Assembly (NCBI RefSeq): GCF_000746025.2
Contig: NZ_CP045798.1
Location: 124,001 to 188,000, forward strand
Source of the DNA: Thermanaerosceptrum fracticalcis
Lineage (GTDB): Bacteria > Bacillota > Peptococcia > DRI-13
Reading direction: 5' to 3'
Length of the DNA stretch: 64,000 nt
Shown: positions 24,202 to 32,327 of the stretch, one piece after another
How the letters are laid out: each line of letters begins with the position of its first letter
Position numbering within the stretch: the first letter of the stretch is position 1
Notes under the pieces: model-generated
Told to the model about the DNA's origin: nothing
Seen by the model: the letters and a program-made list of their open reading frames with translations, nothing else
The model's database searches: none
Position numbers and translations under genes: made by a program

Positions 24202-25730
24202 CAGTAGTTATGCAGTTTCAGGATAATTTTCCCAATCCCATAACCTAAGTTCCAAAGAATGTGGCCAGAATTTATCAATAAGCCTTGAAAAACGCTGGGT
24301 TGCCGTGTCAAAATAGACTTGGATCAACTGCTCGCAACAGCGGATCCGACAACCGGCGTTGAAGAAGTACCTTATCACTTCGCAGAGGGAGGGGGCTTGT
24401 TCGGCGCCTTCTTTATTGCACTCCCAAGAGGCATAACAAAGAAGGGTCTTCGCTGTAAACAAGAGCTCCACATGTGCGAAATGAGCTGTTTCAGACTGAG
24501 CATAGCAAGATGTTAAACCAAGATTCTGTTTAGCGGTGCGGTAAAAAACTTCTATTCTCCATCGTTTAACATAGGCAGTTGCAGCTTCTTCCGGCGTATC
24601 TACGCGATTGCTTATCAGGAGATACGCATCCTTGAAGGTTGCTGGGCATTCTTCCTCCGGAAGAACTATGCTGCCCTCGACAGCCTGCTTCTCATAAGTG
24701 GCTGCAATGGCAGCTATGGGTAAAAAACGTTGTCTAGTAATGGGTTTTCCCTTGCGTGTTAAGGTCTCATAGGGCATTTTGATGTAAATGTCCGGAATAC
24801 TGAGAACCGATTCTTTGCCAAGGACCCGAAGCTGGGAATAAACTTCTCGCAGCAGTTGCTTCGGATTAAGTTTAATGTAGCGTTCCTTTCCTAGTACCGG
24901 GTCGTAGATTTTCCTGAATAGCGCTGTGTTACGTTTGGCTTTGGTAACCCAGTCAAAATTTTGACCCATCAGCCAGTTCAGGAACTTTTTACACAAAAAC
25001 CAGCGATCCATGGCTACCCATAGTCTGGCCTTGTTCAGCTGACGAGCCTCTGCGAGCATCTGTTTAGCAAGATCAAGCTTGCTTTGTTTTTCATTCTCCT
25101 GACCGGTTTTAACCCAAAAGCGCCATAACATGGGATATTCAAGACCATTCTTTAAGATAGCCAGGGTCGACACAAGATTAATACACCATACATGGCGCTT
25201 ATCCGAACTGTCAAAGAGCCAACAGAGAAAGGGGATTTTTTTACCGTGAGGATGCTCAATTTTGGTATCGTCTAAGGCAATGATATCGCCGTCGGTCAGC
25301 CTGCTATCCGTATTTTCTTGTAACCTGGCAAATCTGCCCAAAGAGAACCGGAGCCACTGAAAGGGCTTGGAGAGAAACCGGCTGAAGGCACTTTGAGAGA
25401 TGATTTGCCCGGAAAGCAGTTGTTGTAAAAATGGAGCTTCCGTTGAAAACTTAGCATTTTGATTTGCAGAACTTGAATGATTAACAAGGCCGCAGATGTA
25501 GGCAAAAGCCAGGAGCCACGCTGGAATTCCGGAGTGTTTGCGTATTCCGGACTGGGAAAACAGCAGAGACAGGTCAAATAAATCCCAAATTGTCTTGAGT
25601 ACCGGGATTCCGGCACCTTGACCGTGATCCTTTTTTTCGAAAGTTGGTTTACACAGTTTCTTCATCAGCATCACCCATATCGCTAGAGCGATGGTAGAAA
25701 ATACCATCCAAAGCGATTATGGGGGCTTTC
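24202..25730 (-). mobile_element. IS4-like insertion sequence, approximate limits
   Basis: The left limit is taken from 24202, where similarity to the deletion derivative at 28438 begins (CAGTAGTTATGCAG). The right limit is a guess upstream of the transposase start. I could not define terminal inverted repeats or a target duplication. A short hairpin GATGGTA-GAAAA-TACCATC lies at the transposase start. Confidence 0.5.
24208..25707 (-). CDS. IS4-like DDE transposase
   Basis: A transposase of up to 499 residues. DDE residues are visible in IIALDDTKIEH, LWVAMDRWFL and the IS4-type YVKRWRIEVFYRTAKQ signature. Starts at GTG or ATG codons 12-15 residues further in are also possible. The reading frame is complete, so the element may be active. 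The family (IS4 superfamily) is firm, the subgroup is not. Confidence 0.85.
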   Translation of the reverse strand: MVFSTIALAIWVMLMKKLCKPTFEKKDHGQGAGIPVLKTIWDLFDLSLLFSQSGIRKHSGIPAWLLAFAYICGLVNHSSSANQNAKFSTEAPFLQQLLSGQIISQSAFSRFLSKPFQWLRFSLGRFARLQENTDSRLTDGDIIALDDTKIEHPHGKKIPFLCWLFDSSDKRHVWCINLVSTLAILKNGLEYPMLWRFWVKTGQENEKQSKLDLAKQMLAEARQLNKARLWVAMDRWFLCKKFLNWLMGQNFDWVTKAKRNTALFRKIYDPVLGKERYIKLNPKQLLREVYSQLRVLGKESVLSIPDIYIKMPYETLTRKGKPITRQRFLPIAAIAATYEKQAVEGSIVLPEEECPATFKDAYLLISNRVDTPEEAATAYVKRWRIEVFYRTAKQNLGLTSCYAQSETAHFAHVELLFTAKTLLCYASWECNKEGAEQAPSLCEVIRYFFNAGCRIRCCEQLIQVYFDTATQRFSRLIDKFWPHSLELRLWDWENYPETA

Positions 25731-25888
25731 CGAAAAAGTCAAGCCTTTTTTGTCGAAAATTAGGATCTTTTTTTTAAAAAAAATATTTTTGGAGTTATCA
25801 TTTTCTATTTATTTCCACCAACTGCATAACTCCTGTTCTTTTAAATCACTTATCTTATTTATCTATTTTTTTAATTATTTGTTATTTT

Positions 25889-26101
25889 CTATTCCCACAA
25901 CGAGTCCATCATTTTTTTTATTCTGTTTTTTCTATTTTCTGTTTCATTGTAGTCTATTTCAATTTCATCTCCCTGAATGATCAGTACAGAGCCCTCTTTG
26001 GCTTCCTTTGGCAGTTTTTCCTTCTCAATGTTTATCATTTTCCTTTCTTCATCTTCACAAACCGCAAATGGCCCTTCAAACCTGTCAATTATCACCTTCA
26101 T
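25889..26101 (-). CDS. DUF3006-family small protein
   Basis: A 70-residue protein (MKVIIDRFEGPFAVCEDEE, then LPKEAKEGSVL) typical of DUF3006, small beta-rich proteins of unknown function often encoded beside ComEC-like metallo-beta-lactamase genes. ATG 26101 follows AGGAGG eight bases upstream; the frame opens 24 bases earlier. It lies 11 bases downstream of the ComEC-like remnant and was probably co-transcribed with it before an IS removed the promoter side. Confidence 0.75.
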   Translation of the reverse strand: MKVIIDRFEGPFAVCEDEERKMINIEKEKLPKEAKEGSVLIIQGDEIEIDYNETENRKNRIKKMMDSLWE

Positions 26102-26112
26102 TCCAAATCCTC

Positions 26113-26864
26113 CTATGGCTTGCATATTTTACATGGCTCATAACCTGCACTAATAGCCTCTCCTCTTGTTTTGAAATAAATCCTGTTTTGTTCTGCCGGC
26201 AATGAACCGCAAATAGGCAAATGAAACTTCTTTGAGTTCTTGTTCCCAATATAACTATAATCTGAAGCTTTTGCTGCCTGTTTTGATTCTCCCTTGTCTA
26301 CTCCTACCGTTTGAGGAGGTGCTTGAGCTTTTACAGGAGAGGCCTTCTTATCTATTTTTATTATATCTCCATCGCTAGTGGCAATGATGGTTCCCAACTC
26401 ATCCGTCCTGTAAAGTTGAATTCTTGCATTGGTAATTTTCTTAATTGTTTCTGGTGCCGGATGGCCATAAGGGTTATCCTTTCCAACCGATATTACAGCA
26501 AATTGAGGGCTTACAGCTTTCAAGAAATCTGTTGATGTTGAATAACGACTACCGTGGTGACCGACTTTTAAAAGGTCTACTTTTAAATTAAAACCCTTTG
26601 AAAGCATCTCCCCTTCTGGTTGAACACCTGCATCTCCTGTCAACAAAAACGATGTTTTTCCAAACTGCAATTTGACAACCACAGAATAATCGTTGACATC
26701 CTTATAACCGGAACCGTTGGGAGCAAGTATTGTAAATTCAGCTTCTCCGAGCGAATATTTAGTGCCTGGCACTGGTGAAGTTATCTTAAGACCTTTGTTT
26801 GAGATAGCCTTAAGTAAATCTTCAAAAGTTTTTGTATTACTTTGCACTTTCGGCAAAATTATAA
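26113..26864 (-). pseudogene. ComEC-like MBL-fold protein, 5' part removed by IS3 insertion
   Basis: About 248 residues remain. They hold the second half of a ComEC/Rec2-type metallo-beta-lactamase domain (SFLLTGDAGVQPEGEML, VGHHGSRYSTS) and a C-terminal Ada-like metal-binding module with CGSLPAEQNRIYF and CKICKP. The N-terminal half with the HxHxDH metal site and signal peptide is absent. The frame runs into the IS3 copy at 26865. No matching 5' half is found on the far side of the IS, so a deletion accompanied or followed the insertion. Confidence 0.75.
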
Positions 26865-26911
26865 TGGATAAAGAAAACTAGACAAAAAAACAGCTTTCTT
26901 TAAGGTGGATT

Positions 26912-27211
26912 GTGACCATGAGAAAATCATATTCTGGGGAGTTTAAAGCCAAGGTTGTACTGGAAATTCTCAAGGAAGAAAAAACCATATCCCAGATTGC
27001 TTCGGAGTATGAGATACATCCAAATCAATTGCTTAAATGGAAGAAAGAGGCAATAGGTGCTCTGGTGGAAGTTCTTGAAGATGGTCGCAGAAAGGGTGAC
27101 AAGGAGAAAGAGACCTTAAAGAACAAGATTCAAGAACTTTATGCAGAGATTGGCGAGTTGACAACTAAGCTCAACTGGCTTAAAAAAAAATCTGGCCTCA
27201 AATTGGACTAG
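26912..27211 (+). CDS. IS3-family transposase OrfA, copy 1
   Basis: A 99-residue OrfA with an N-terminal helix-turn-helix (SGEFKAKVVLEILKEEKT, then QIASEYEIHPNQL) and a leucine-zipper-like C-terminal helix. A nine-A run (27182-27190) near the end is a slippery site of the kind used to make OrfAB. It is identical to the copy at 59292-59591. Confidence 0.9.
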   Translation: MTMRKSYSGEFKAKVVLEILKEEKTISQIASEYEIHPNQLLKWKKEAIGALVEVLEDGRRKGDKEKETLKNKIQELYAEIGELTTKLNWLKKKSGLKLD

Positions 27212-27241
27212 AGCTGAAAGAATTGAACTGGTGGATTTTGA

Positions 27242-28072
27242 GAACCCGAGCTACCATTAACAGCTCAGGCAGAACTACTTTCGCTCAACCGTTCGAGTCT
27301 TTATTACCGGCCAGTACCACCATCGCCTTTGGAAATTGCTATCAAGCATAGAATCGACCGCATTTATACGGAGGACCCCTACTTGGGTTCTCGCCCGATT
27401 ACCGCGATTCTGAACCGGGAAGGCTTTTGCATCAGTCGACCCACGGTACAGAAGTATATGCGGGAAATGGGGATATCTGCAATCAGGCCAGGGCCGAACC
27501 TCAGCCGCCGGAACCACGAGCATAAAGTCTATCCCTATTTGCTTCGCGGCGTTAAGGCATCCTTCCCCAACCACATTTGGGGTACTGATATCACCTTTAT
27601 CCGCCTCAGAAAGGGCTGGTTGTACCTGGTGGCTTTTCTAGACTGGTTCTCGAGGTTCGTAGTAGCCTGGGAACTGGACTGTACTCTTGAAGTCGATTTT
27701 GTGCTGGAAGCTCTCCATAGGGCATTGCGGACTGGCAAGCCTGAGATTGCCAACAGTGACCAGGGAAGCCAGTTTACTAGCGAGCGGTATACCACAGCAT
27801 TACTGAGTAAAGGGATCAAAATCAGCATGGACGGGCGAGGTCGTGCTATGGACAACATTTTTACCGAGAGACTCTGGCGTACAGTTAAGTACCAGGAGGT
27901 CTACATAAACGACTATACAAGCCCCCGTGAAGCCCGTCTCGGTCTTGCCAGGTTCTTTGAAAAATACAACAACTACAGGCCGCATCAGGCACTGAAAAAT
28001 TTGACTCCGGCCGAAGTCTACTTCGGCAATTATACCTTGGAACACTTCCAAATAACATTTCGAGTCTATTAA
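27242..28072 (+). CDS. IS3-family transposase OrfB, copy 1 (probably frameshifted at its start)
   Basis: Integrase-core transposase with DDE in WGTDITF, NSDQGSQF and FTERLWRTVKYQE, ending LTPAEVYFGNYT. The frame is open from about 27242 (ELPLTAQAELLSLNRSSLYY); the first start codon, TTG 27329, lies inside this conserved region. The preceding conserved residues (RAERIELVDFENP) are in another frame, so one base seems to be missing near 27252. The same lesion is in copy 2. Either both copies are defective or a second frameshift is used. Confidence 0.8.
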   Translation, partial: EPELPLTAQAELLSLNRSSLYYRPVPPSPLEIAIKHRIDRIYTEDPYLGSRPITAILNREGFCISRPTVQKYMREMGISAIRPGPNLSRRNHEHKVYPYLLRGVKASFPNHIWGTDITFIRLRKGWLYLVAFLDWFSRFVVAWELDCTLEVDFVLEALHRALRTGKPEIANSDQGSQFTSERYTTALLSKGIKISMDGRGRAMDNIFTERLWRTVKYQEVYINDYTSPREARLGLARFFEKYNNYRPHQALKNLTPAEVYFGNYTLEHFQITFRVY

Positions 28073-28154
28073 GCCGAGGATTATAGAGCATTTAGGGGGT
28101 ATTGGCCACTCTGGTGTCCAAACCCCCTCTGACCAGTATAATCCTGGCTACTCC

Positions 28155-28235
28155 GTCAAGTTCGAAGCCTCCTACTGACTCTAAGCTCCCTAGTGGTCGC
28201 TAAGAGTCAGTACGTCGATTACGAACTTGACGAAC
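28155..28235 (+). other. long hairpin in the IS3 tail, copy 1
   Basis: CGTCAAGTTCG pairs with CGAACTTGACG, and ACTGACTCT pairs with AGAGTCAGT inside it, giving an interrupted stem of about 80 bases. It lies in the noncoding tail of the element and is kept in copy 2 (58275-58350). Confidence 0.5.
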
Positions 28236-28437
28236 AGGAGTCAAGTAGTATTTTGTCTGGTAAAATGTGACATAATTACCAGTTAACAAATGTTATTATT
28301 AACAATATTTTACTTACAAAATACACTAAGGAGGTAGAAAAACCACCTTAAACAAGGTCAAAAAAATGTCTTGACATCTTTAGCCACCATAAAAATTTAT
28401 TCTTTAAGTAATTCATCTAAAGAAATATATTGTAGAT

Positions 28438-28724
28438 CAGTAGTTATGCAGTTTCAGGATAATTTTACCAACCCCATAACCTAAGTTCAAAAGAATGTGG
28501 CCAGAATTTATCAATAAGCCTTGAAAAACGCTGGGTTGCCGTGTCAAAACAGACTTGGATCAACTGCTCGCAACAGCGGATCCGACAACCGGCGTTGAAG
28601 AAGTACCTTATCACTTCGCAGAGGGAGGGGCGATTCATGGCTACCCAGAGTCTGGCACTGTTTAGATGGCGCACCTCTGCGAGCATCTGTTTGGCAAGAT
28701 CAAGCTTGGTTTGTTTTTCATTCT
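28438..28724 (-). pseudogene. deletion derivative of the IS4-like element
   Basis: Bases 28438-28630 match the transposase 3' end at 24202-24393. The sequence then jumps to the equivalent of about 25008-25096, so roughly 615 bp of the transposase are missing, and homology stops near 28724. No function is possible. It marks a second ancient insertion of this element. Confidence 0.8.
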
Positions 28725-28758
28725 TTCGCTACCAGACAGGAGGGGATTGGTTTGGTTT

Positions 28759-29070
28759 ATGATATTACACACGATGAATTTTGGCGGAACAGATTTTGAA
28801 GGCGGAGTGAGACAGTATATATGTAACCGTTTTCCTAATATTAAGATGATTCAGCCTGGAAAATCTAACGAAGTAAAGGAGCTACAAGCAGCCGATGTCT
28901 GTATTGGTTGCATGAGGAGAAGCTTGAATAATGAGGACATGGATAATTTCAGCCACTTAATGCAGATTTCTATATTTGCAGAAGTAATAATGCCGCGCGA
29001 CCACGGAAAAAATGTAAAATTCATCCAGAATTACGGACTATTAATGGGGACCCCTGTTATTCTTCTTTAA
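28759..29070 (+). CDS. hypothetical protein, possibly truncated
   Basis: About 103 residues from ATG 28759, after GGAGGGG 13 bases upstream. The frame opens earlier, inside the IS4-like remnant. I do not recognise it. ELQAADVCIGCMRRSLNNE and the length recall the N-terminal half of D-2-hydroxyacid dehydrogenases, but that is weak. It ends at a TAA next to the CoA-binding fragment, whose frame overlaps its end. Confidence 0.4.
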   Translation: MILHTMNFGGTDFEGGVRQYICNRFPNIKMIQPGKSNEVKELQAADVCIGCMRRSLNNEDMDNFSHLMQISIFAEVIMPRDHGKNVKFIQNYGLLMGTPVILL

Positions 29071-29336
29071 ATGCCTTGCCGGAAAAAGTTGGCGGGGTCT
29101 TTATTTGTGTTTCTCCTGACCGGACGGAGGAGATTGTCAAAGAAGCAGTGCAGTCGGGCATAAAAAACATATGGCTGCAGCAGGGGGCTCAGTCAGCCAA
29201 GGCCATATTATATTGCCGGGAAAATAAGCTGAATCTTGTCTATGGTGAATGTATTCTGATGTTCGCCGAGCCCGTAGGGTTTCCCCATTCCGTGCACAGA
29301 TTCCTTTGGAAAATGATAGGTAAGTACCCTAAATAA
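29040..29336 (+). pseudogene. CoA-binding (YccU-type) protein, N-terminus missing
   Basis: The C-terminal two thirds of a CoA-binding-domain protein: YSSLNALPEKVGGVFICVSP, GIKNIWLQQGAQS and LVYGECILMFAEP. Intact family members have about 130-140 residues with a Rossmann glycine motif at the front; here that part is replaced by unrelated sequence. TTG 29076 could start an 86-residue product, but it would lack the nucleotide-binding loop. Confidence 0.7.
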
Positions 29337-29360
29337 AATAGCAAGGTTGCCAGTTATTTT

Positions 29361-29428
29361 AAGCCACCTTAAGCAATCTCATCCTGTTAACAATCTGCAG
29401 GACGGGTTGCTAAGGCCGGCTTTTTTTG
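29361..29428 (+). terminator. intrinsic terminator after the CoA-binding fragment
   Basis: A long interrupted stem: GCC, CCTTAAGCAA and TCCTG on the left pair with CAGGA, TTGCTAAGG and GGC on the right, followed by TTTTTTT. Confidence 0.7.
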
Positions 29429-29441
29429 TGAACAAAAATTG

Positions 29442-29605
29442 AGTAATTTTCTCTAAAGCTGATCAAAATATCTACTGTTGGGTTTTATAAAGAAATTGTT
29501 CTGGAGTGGTTTATGCTTTTCTCAGGAGAATTGCCGGTGACAGGGATATCTTCGGACAGGAGAAAAAGGACAATGTGATGTTAATTTTCATTCATAATCG
29601 GAATT
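29442..29605 (+). repeat. mosaic of duplicated scraps upstream of CBM25 copy 2
   Basis: Bases 29442-29512 resemble the stretch before the glycogen synthase gene (33269-33340): TAAAGCTG, ATTTACTGTTG-like and GTTCTGGAGTG blocks in order. Bases 29511-29577 match amylase codons at 22117-22183. The sequence then jumps to the amylase end and following spacer (22356-22394). This is a three-part recombination scar with no gene. Confidence 0.7.
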
Positions 29606-29665
29606 TGGATAGTGAATAATATCTTGTAGGATTATCAACCTTTAAGAAAAAAGGAGGCAGTTTTT

Positions 29666-30022
29666 GTGGCAAGAAAAACCATGGCAACCGAAAATAATAA
29701 AACGCGGACCAGTACGGTGGAAAGGGGTGTAAGTGTTGAACCCATGCCAGCCACAGCCGAAGACACCATCACCATCAGTTACAACGGCTTACTGGCCCAA
29801 AGCGGTGCGGCGCAAGTTTACGCCCATATCGGTTACGGGAGCAACAAGAACTGGTACAATGTAGAAGATATTCCCATGAACCGTGCTAAAGATAGCTGGA
29901 CCTGCGATGTGAACCCCCTTGATTCCCAGTTAAATTTTTGTTTCCATGATGGCGCCAATAACTGGGATAATAATTACGGCCACAACTGGAGCATCAACAT
30001 TCATGACGGGGAGAGGGTTTAA
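29666..30022 (+). CDS. free-standing CBM25-like starch-binding protein, copy 2
   Basis: A 118-residue protein with the same single CBM25-type module as the product at 22444 and only a handful of substitutions (for example NENWSN to NKNWYN). GTG 29666 follows AAAGGAGG. Its own terminator follows, so it is a monocistronic unit. The neighbouring amylase is reduced to a scrap here, so this copy has lost its partner enzyme but not its coding integrity. Confidence 0.82.
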   Translation: MARKTMATENNKTRTSTVERGVSVEPMPATAEDTITISYNGLLAQSGAAQVYAHIGYGSNKNWYNVEDIPMNRAKDSWTCDVNPLDSQLNFCFHDGANNWDNNYGHNWSINIHDGERV

Positions 30023-30076
30023 TAAACTAAACCCTGACCAATGCGTTATCTAAGCCAACTGTATTTAAACAACCTG

Positions 30077-30107
30077 ACACCCTTTGAAAAAAGGGTGTAT
30101 TTTTTTC
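30077..30107 (+). terminator. intrinsic terminator after CBM25 copy 2
   Basis: ACACCCTTT (30077-30085) pairs with AAAGGGTGT (30090-30098), followed by ATTTTTTT. Confidence 0.8.
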
Positions 30108-30140
30108 TGCGTAAGAGTTGTTAAATCTGGCAGAAAAGTA

Positions 30141-30192
30141 TTGACAAAGAACGCTATTTGGAATATATTAGTAAACAAATCGGACGTTTGTA
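30141..30192 (+). promoter_or_regulatory. tetR promoter with operator-like inverted repeat
   Basis: TTGACA (30141-30146), 17 bases, TATATT (30164-30169) is a near-consensus sigma-A promoter. ACAAA-N7-TTTGT (about 30175-30191) directly follows the -10, at the start of transcription, where a TetR-type repressor would block its own promoter. The collapsed copy at 23434 lacks the -10 and the left arm. Confidence 0.6.
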
Positions 30193-30214
30193 CGAATTCA
30201 TGGAGGCGTGTATA

Positions 30215-30793
30215 ATGCAAGCGGCAGCCAAATTTTCCCAGGCTCAAAAAATCCTGGATGCAGCCTATGAATGCCTTGCCACCAGGGGTTATGCCCAGGT
30301 TTCCCTGCGGGATATAGCCCAAAAAGCCGGAGTGGTCTTAAGCCAGCTCAATTATTACTACGGCAGCAAGCAGGGCCTTTTCATTGAAGTGGTGAACATG
30401 ATGACGAAAAAATACCTGGCCAGGTTTGAGGAGTACTTAAAAGAAGGGACTACGCCCCAGGAGAAGATGGCTTCGTTGAAAAGATTCTTCCAGGAAATGC
30501 TGAATAACGACCCGGGGCTTTTTCGCATCTTTTATGACCTGACGGGGTTGGCCCTCTGGTCACCGGTTTTCAGCAGCCTCCTGCGCAAGCTGTTCAGGGA
30601 GTTGTCGCAAAAAATCGAAGAATACATTTTGATCCAAACCCTTCCCGGAGAAAACTTCAGGGGATATTCCAGCCATAACATAGCCAGGATGATCCTGGGG
30701 GCCATGTACGGCACTGCTATTCAAGTCCTTTTGGACCCCGGCGAGGAAAATCTAGAAGATTCCATTAATGCTATCCAGCTGATCCTGGAGTGA
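30215..30793 (+). CDS. TetR/AcrR-family regulator
   Basis: A 192-residue repressor. Residues about 8-55 form the TetR helix-turn-helix (ILDAAYECLATRGYAQVSL, then DIAQKAGV and LNYYYGSKQGLF). The C-terminal part is a ligand domain. ATG 30215 follows GGAGG eight bases upstream; the frame opens at 30158 but without a ribosome site. It probably autoregulates through the inverted repeat just upstream and may control the CmpB-like and HD genes downstream. Confidence 0.88.
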   Translation: MQAAAKFSQAQKILDAAYECLATRGYAQVSLRDIAQKAGVVLSQLNYYYGSKQGLFIEVVNMMTKKYLARFEEYLKEGTTPQEKMASLKRFFQEMLNNDPGLFRIFYDLTGLALWSPVFSSLLRKLFRELSQKIEEYILIQTLPGENFRGYSSHNIARMILGAMYGTAIQVLLDPGEENLEDSINAIQLILE

Positions 30794-30884
30794 GAGAAAT
30801 TAAGGCTTGGTCCCAGCGACAGAATATATAAACGGTTAAAAAAACGTATTAGAACCAAAAGTTGAGGAGTGGGAGGTGTTTTTC

Positions 30885-31613
30885 ATGTATACTGATCTGT
30901 TCGACATCGTCATCATATTTTCTCTATATTCTTTTGGCGGATGGGTATTGGAGACGGTTTACGCCAGTATACGGGAGAAACGCTTTGTCAACAGGGGTTT
31001 CCTGTCGGGGCCCTTTGTCCCTATTTACGGTTTTGGCGCATTGCTGGTAATATTCTCCTCGCGAATTGCAGACAATATTCTTGGAGCGGGAACGATGTAC
31101 TCTCTGCCGGTCAAATTTTTCCTGGCTTTCCTGCTGGCCTCGTTCCTGGAGTACCTGGTGAGCCTGGCCATGGAAAAAATCTTCGGCTGTCGGTGGTGGG
31201 ATTATAGTGAAAACTTCCTGAACATCCAGGGCAGGGTGTGTTTGAGCTATTCCTTACTGTGGGGTCTTTTGGCCTGTTTGCTTGTGGAAGTCGTACATCC
31301 GGTAAGCTTATCGCTGCTGGAAGTTGTTAACCCTGCTGGTAAAGCAGCCCTGGTCGCTATGTTGGTTGTTTATTTTGTTTTTGATACCGTGAACTCGGCC
31401 AATGAGATTATCAACCTGCGGCAGGTGCTGGCTGCCCATTACTTGCGGCCGGCAGGTCAGGTGCGGGATAAGCTCCTTTTATACCGTAGAATTATCTTGG
31501 CTTTCCCAGGGATCCGTTTCCAGCAGTTGGGTGTCATAAACCAGGAAATAAGGGGATTCTTAAATGGCAAAGTGGAAAAGATTAAAGCGCAAATCAAGTT
31601 CAGGTGGATCTAA
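30885..31613 (+). CDS. CmpB-type (PF06541) multi-pass membrane protein
   Basis: A 242-residue membrane protein of the putative ABC-transporter type IV / CmpB family: FGGWVLETVYASI and RFVNRGFLSGPFVPIYGFGA near the N-terminus, then about five further hydrophobic helices. Family function is unknown. ATG 30885 is eight bases after GGGAGG; GTG 30876 overlaps that site. It follows tetR by 91 bases, and its 3' end overlaps the HD gene by 50 bases. Confidence 0.8.
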   Translation: MYTDLFDIVIIFSLYSFGGWVLETVYASIREKRFVNRGFLSGPFVPIYGFGALLVIFSSRIADNILGAGTMYSLPVKFFLAFLLASFLEYLVSLAMEKIFGCRWWDYSENFLNIQGRVCLSYSLLWGLLACLLVEVVHPVSLSLLEVVNPAGKAALVAMLVVYFVFDTVNSANEIINLRQVLAAHYLRPAGQVRDKLLLYRRIILAFPGIRFQQLGVINQEIRGFLNGKVEKIKAQIKFRWI

Positions 31614-32145
31614 TTTCGACGAATATAAAGAGTACGTGTGGGATTTACTGTCAAACGAAACGGTGTGGCAAATGAACCGGTTCAGGCATCACTATATTGT
31701 ATCCCGCCTGGAGCATTCCCTGAACGTATCATATTACAGCTACATTATTTGTGCTGCACTGGGTTTGGACTGTAAAGCCGCAGCCAGAGGAGGATTGCTG
31801 CATGATTTTTTCCTGTATGACTGGCGGGTGGAAAACTTGCCGGAAGGGAAACACGCCTTTGTTCATCCCCGCATTGCTCTGAAGAATGCGGAAGTCCTGG
31901 TGCCTCTCAAGGAGAAGGAAAGGGACATTATCCTGAAGCACATGTGGCCATTAACCTGGCAGCTGCCCAGGTACCCGGAAAGCTGTATTGTGTGCTTGGT
32001 GGATAAAGGCTGTGCCCTGCTGGAAATCCTTTGTTCCTGGATTGTTTTATTTTCGGGAGGATGGAGGTCAGCCGGGCAGGCCCGTCCGGTCACCGGGGGA
32101 CGTATACTGAAAAGCCTGCTCCTGGCTGAAGAAAGCAAGATCTAA
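31564..32145 (+). CDS. HD-domain metal-dependent hydrolase
   Basis: A 193-residue HD-superfamily protein. Metal ligands appear in RLEHSLNVSYYSY and GGLLHDFFLYDW, with HPRIALKNAE and HMWPL downstream. The family cleaves phosphate esters or nucleotides; the substrate is unknown. It overlaps the CmpB-like gene by 50 bases, so the two are coupled. A fragment of a duplicate gene lies at 23788-24030. Confidence 0.82.
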   Translation: MAKWKRLKRKSSSGGSNFDEYKEYVWDLLSNETVWQMNRFRHHYIVSRLEHSLNVSYYSYIICAALGLDCKAAARGGLLHDFFLYDWRVENLPEGKHAFVHPRIALKNAEVLVPLKEKERDIILKHMWPLTWQLPRYPESCIVCLVDKGCALLEILCSWIVLFSGGWRSAGQARPVTGGRILKSLLLAEESKI

Positions 32146-32327
32146 AAAGTTCAGGATTTACCTGGATGTTTTTTTGAGCAGCCGGGTGAATGGTTTTGCA
32201 GGGAAAGTATAGAAGGGGTTAAGTCAAGGAACCGCAAAGATCCTTGAGGTTTCTTTTAAACCTACTCCCCGGAGGTTGCTAAATAAGATAAAATAAAAGG
32301 GTAAATATGGATTAAGGGGAGATTGCA

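Larger units (their letters stand above)
26865..28389 (+). mobile_element. IS3-family element, copy 1 (1525 bp)
   Basis: The element runs from TGGATAAAGAAAAC to TAGCCACCA. It is flanked by a 3-bp direct repeat TAA (26862-26864 and 28390-28392). The same 1525-bp element lies inverted at 58114-59638 with TTA duplications, which fixes both ends. The ends share TGG...TAAAG and AGACA as imperfect inverted repeats. About 300 bp of noncoding tail follows the transposase. Confidence 0.9.

Noticed and set aside
25692-25712. GATGGTA-GAAAA-TACCATC hairpin as IS4-like terminal repeat
   Set aside because: It lies inside the transposase start rather than at both element ends. No matching sequence at the left end was found.
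28393-28437. Twelve-codon minus-strand frame ending LDELLKE as a gene
   Set aside because: Too short between two mobile elements. It may be the tail of a lost gene but cannot be annotated as one.
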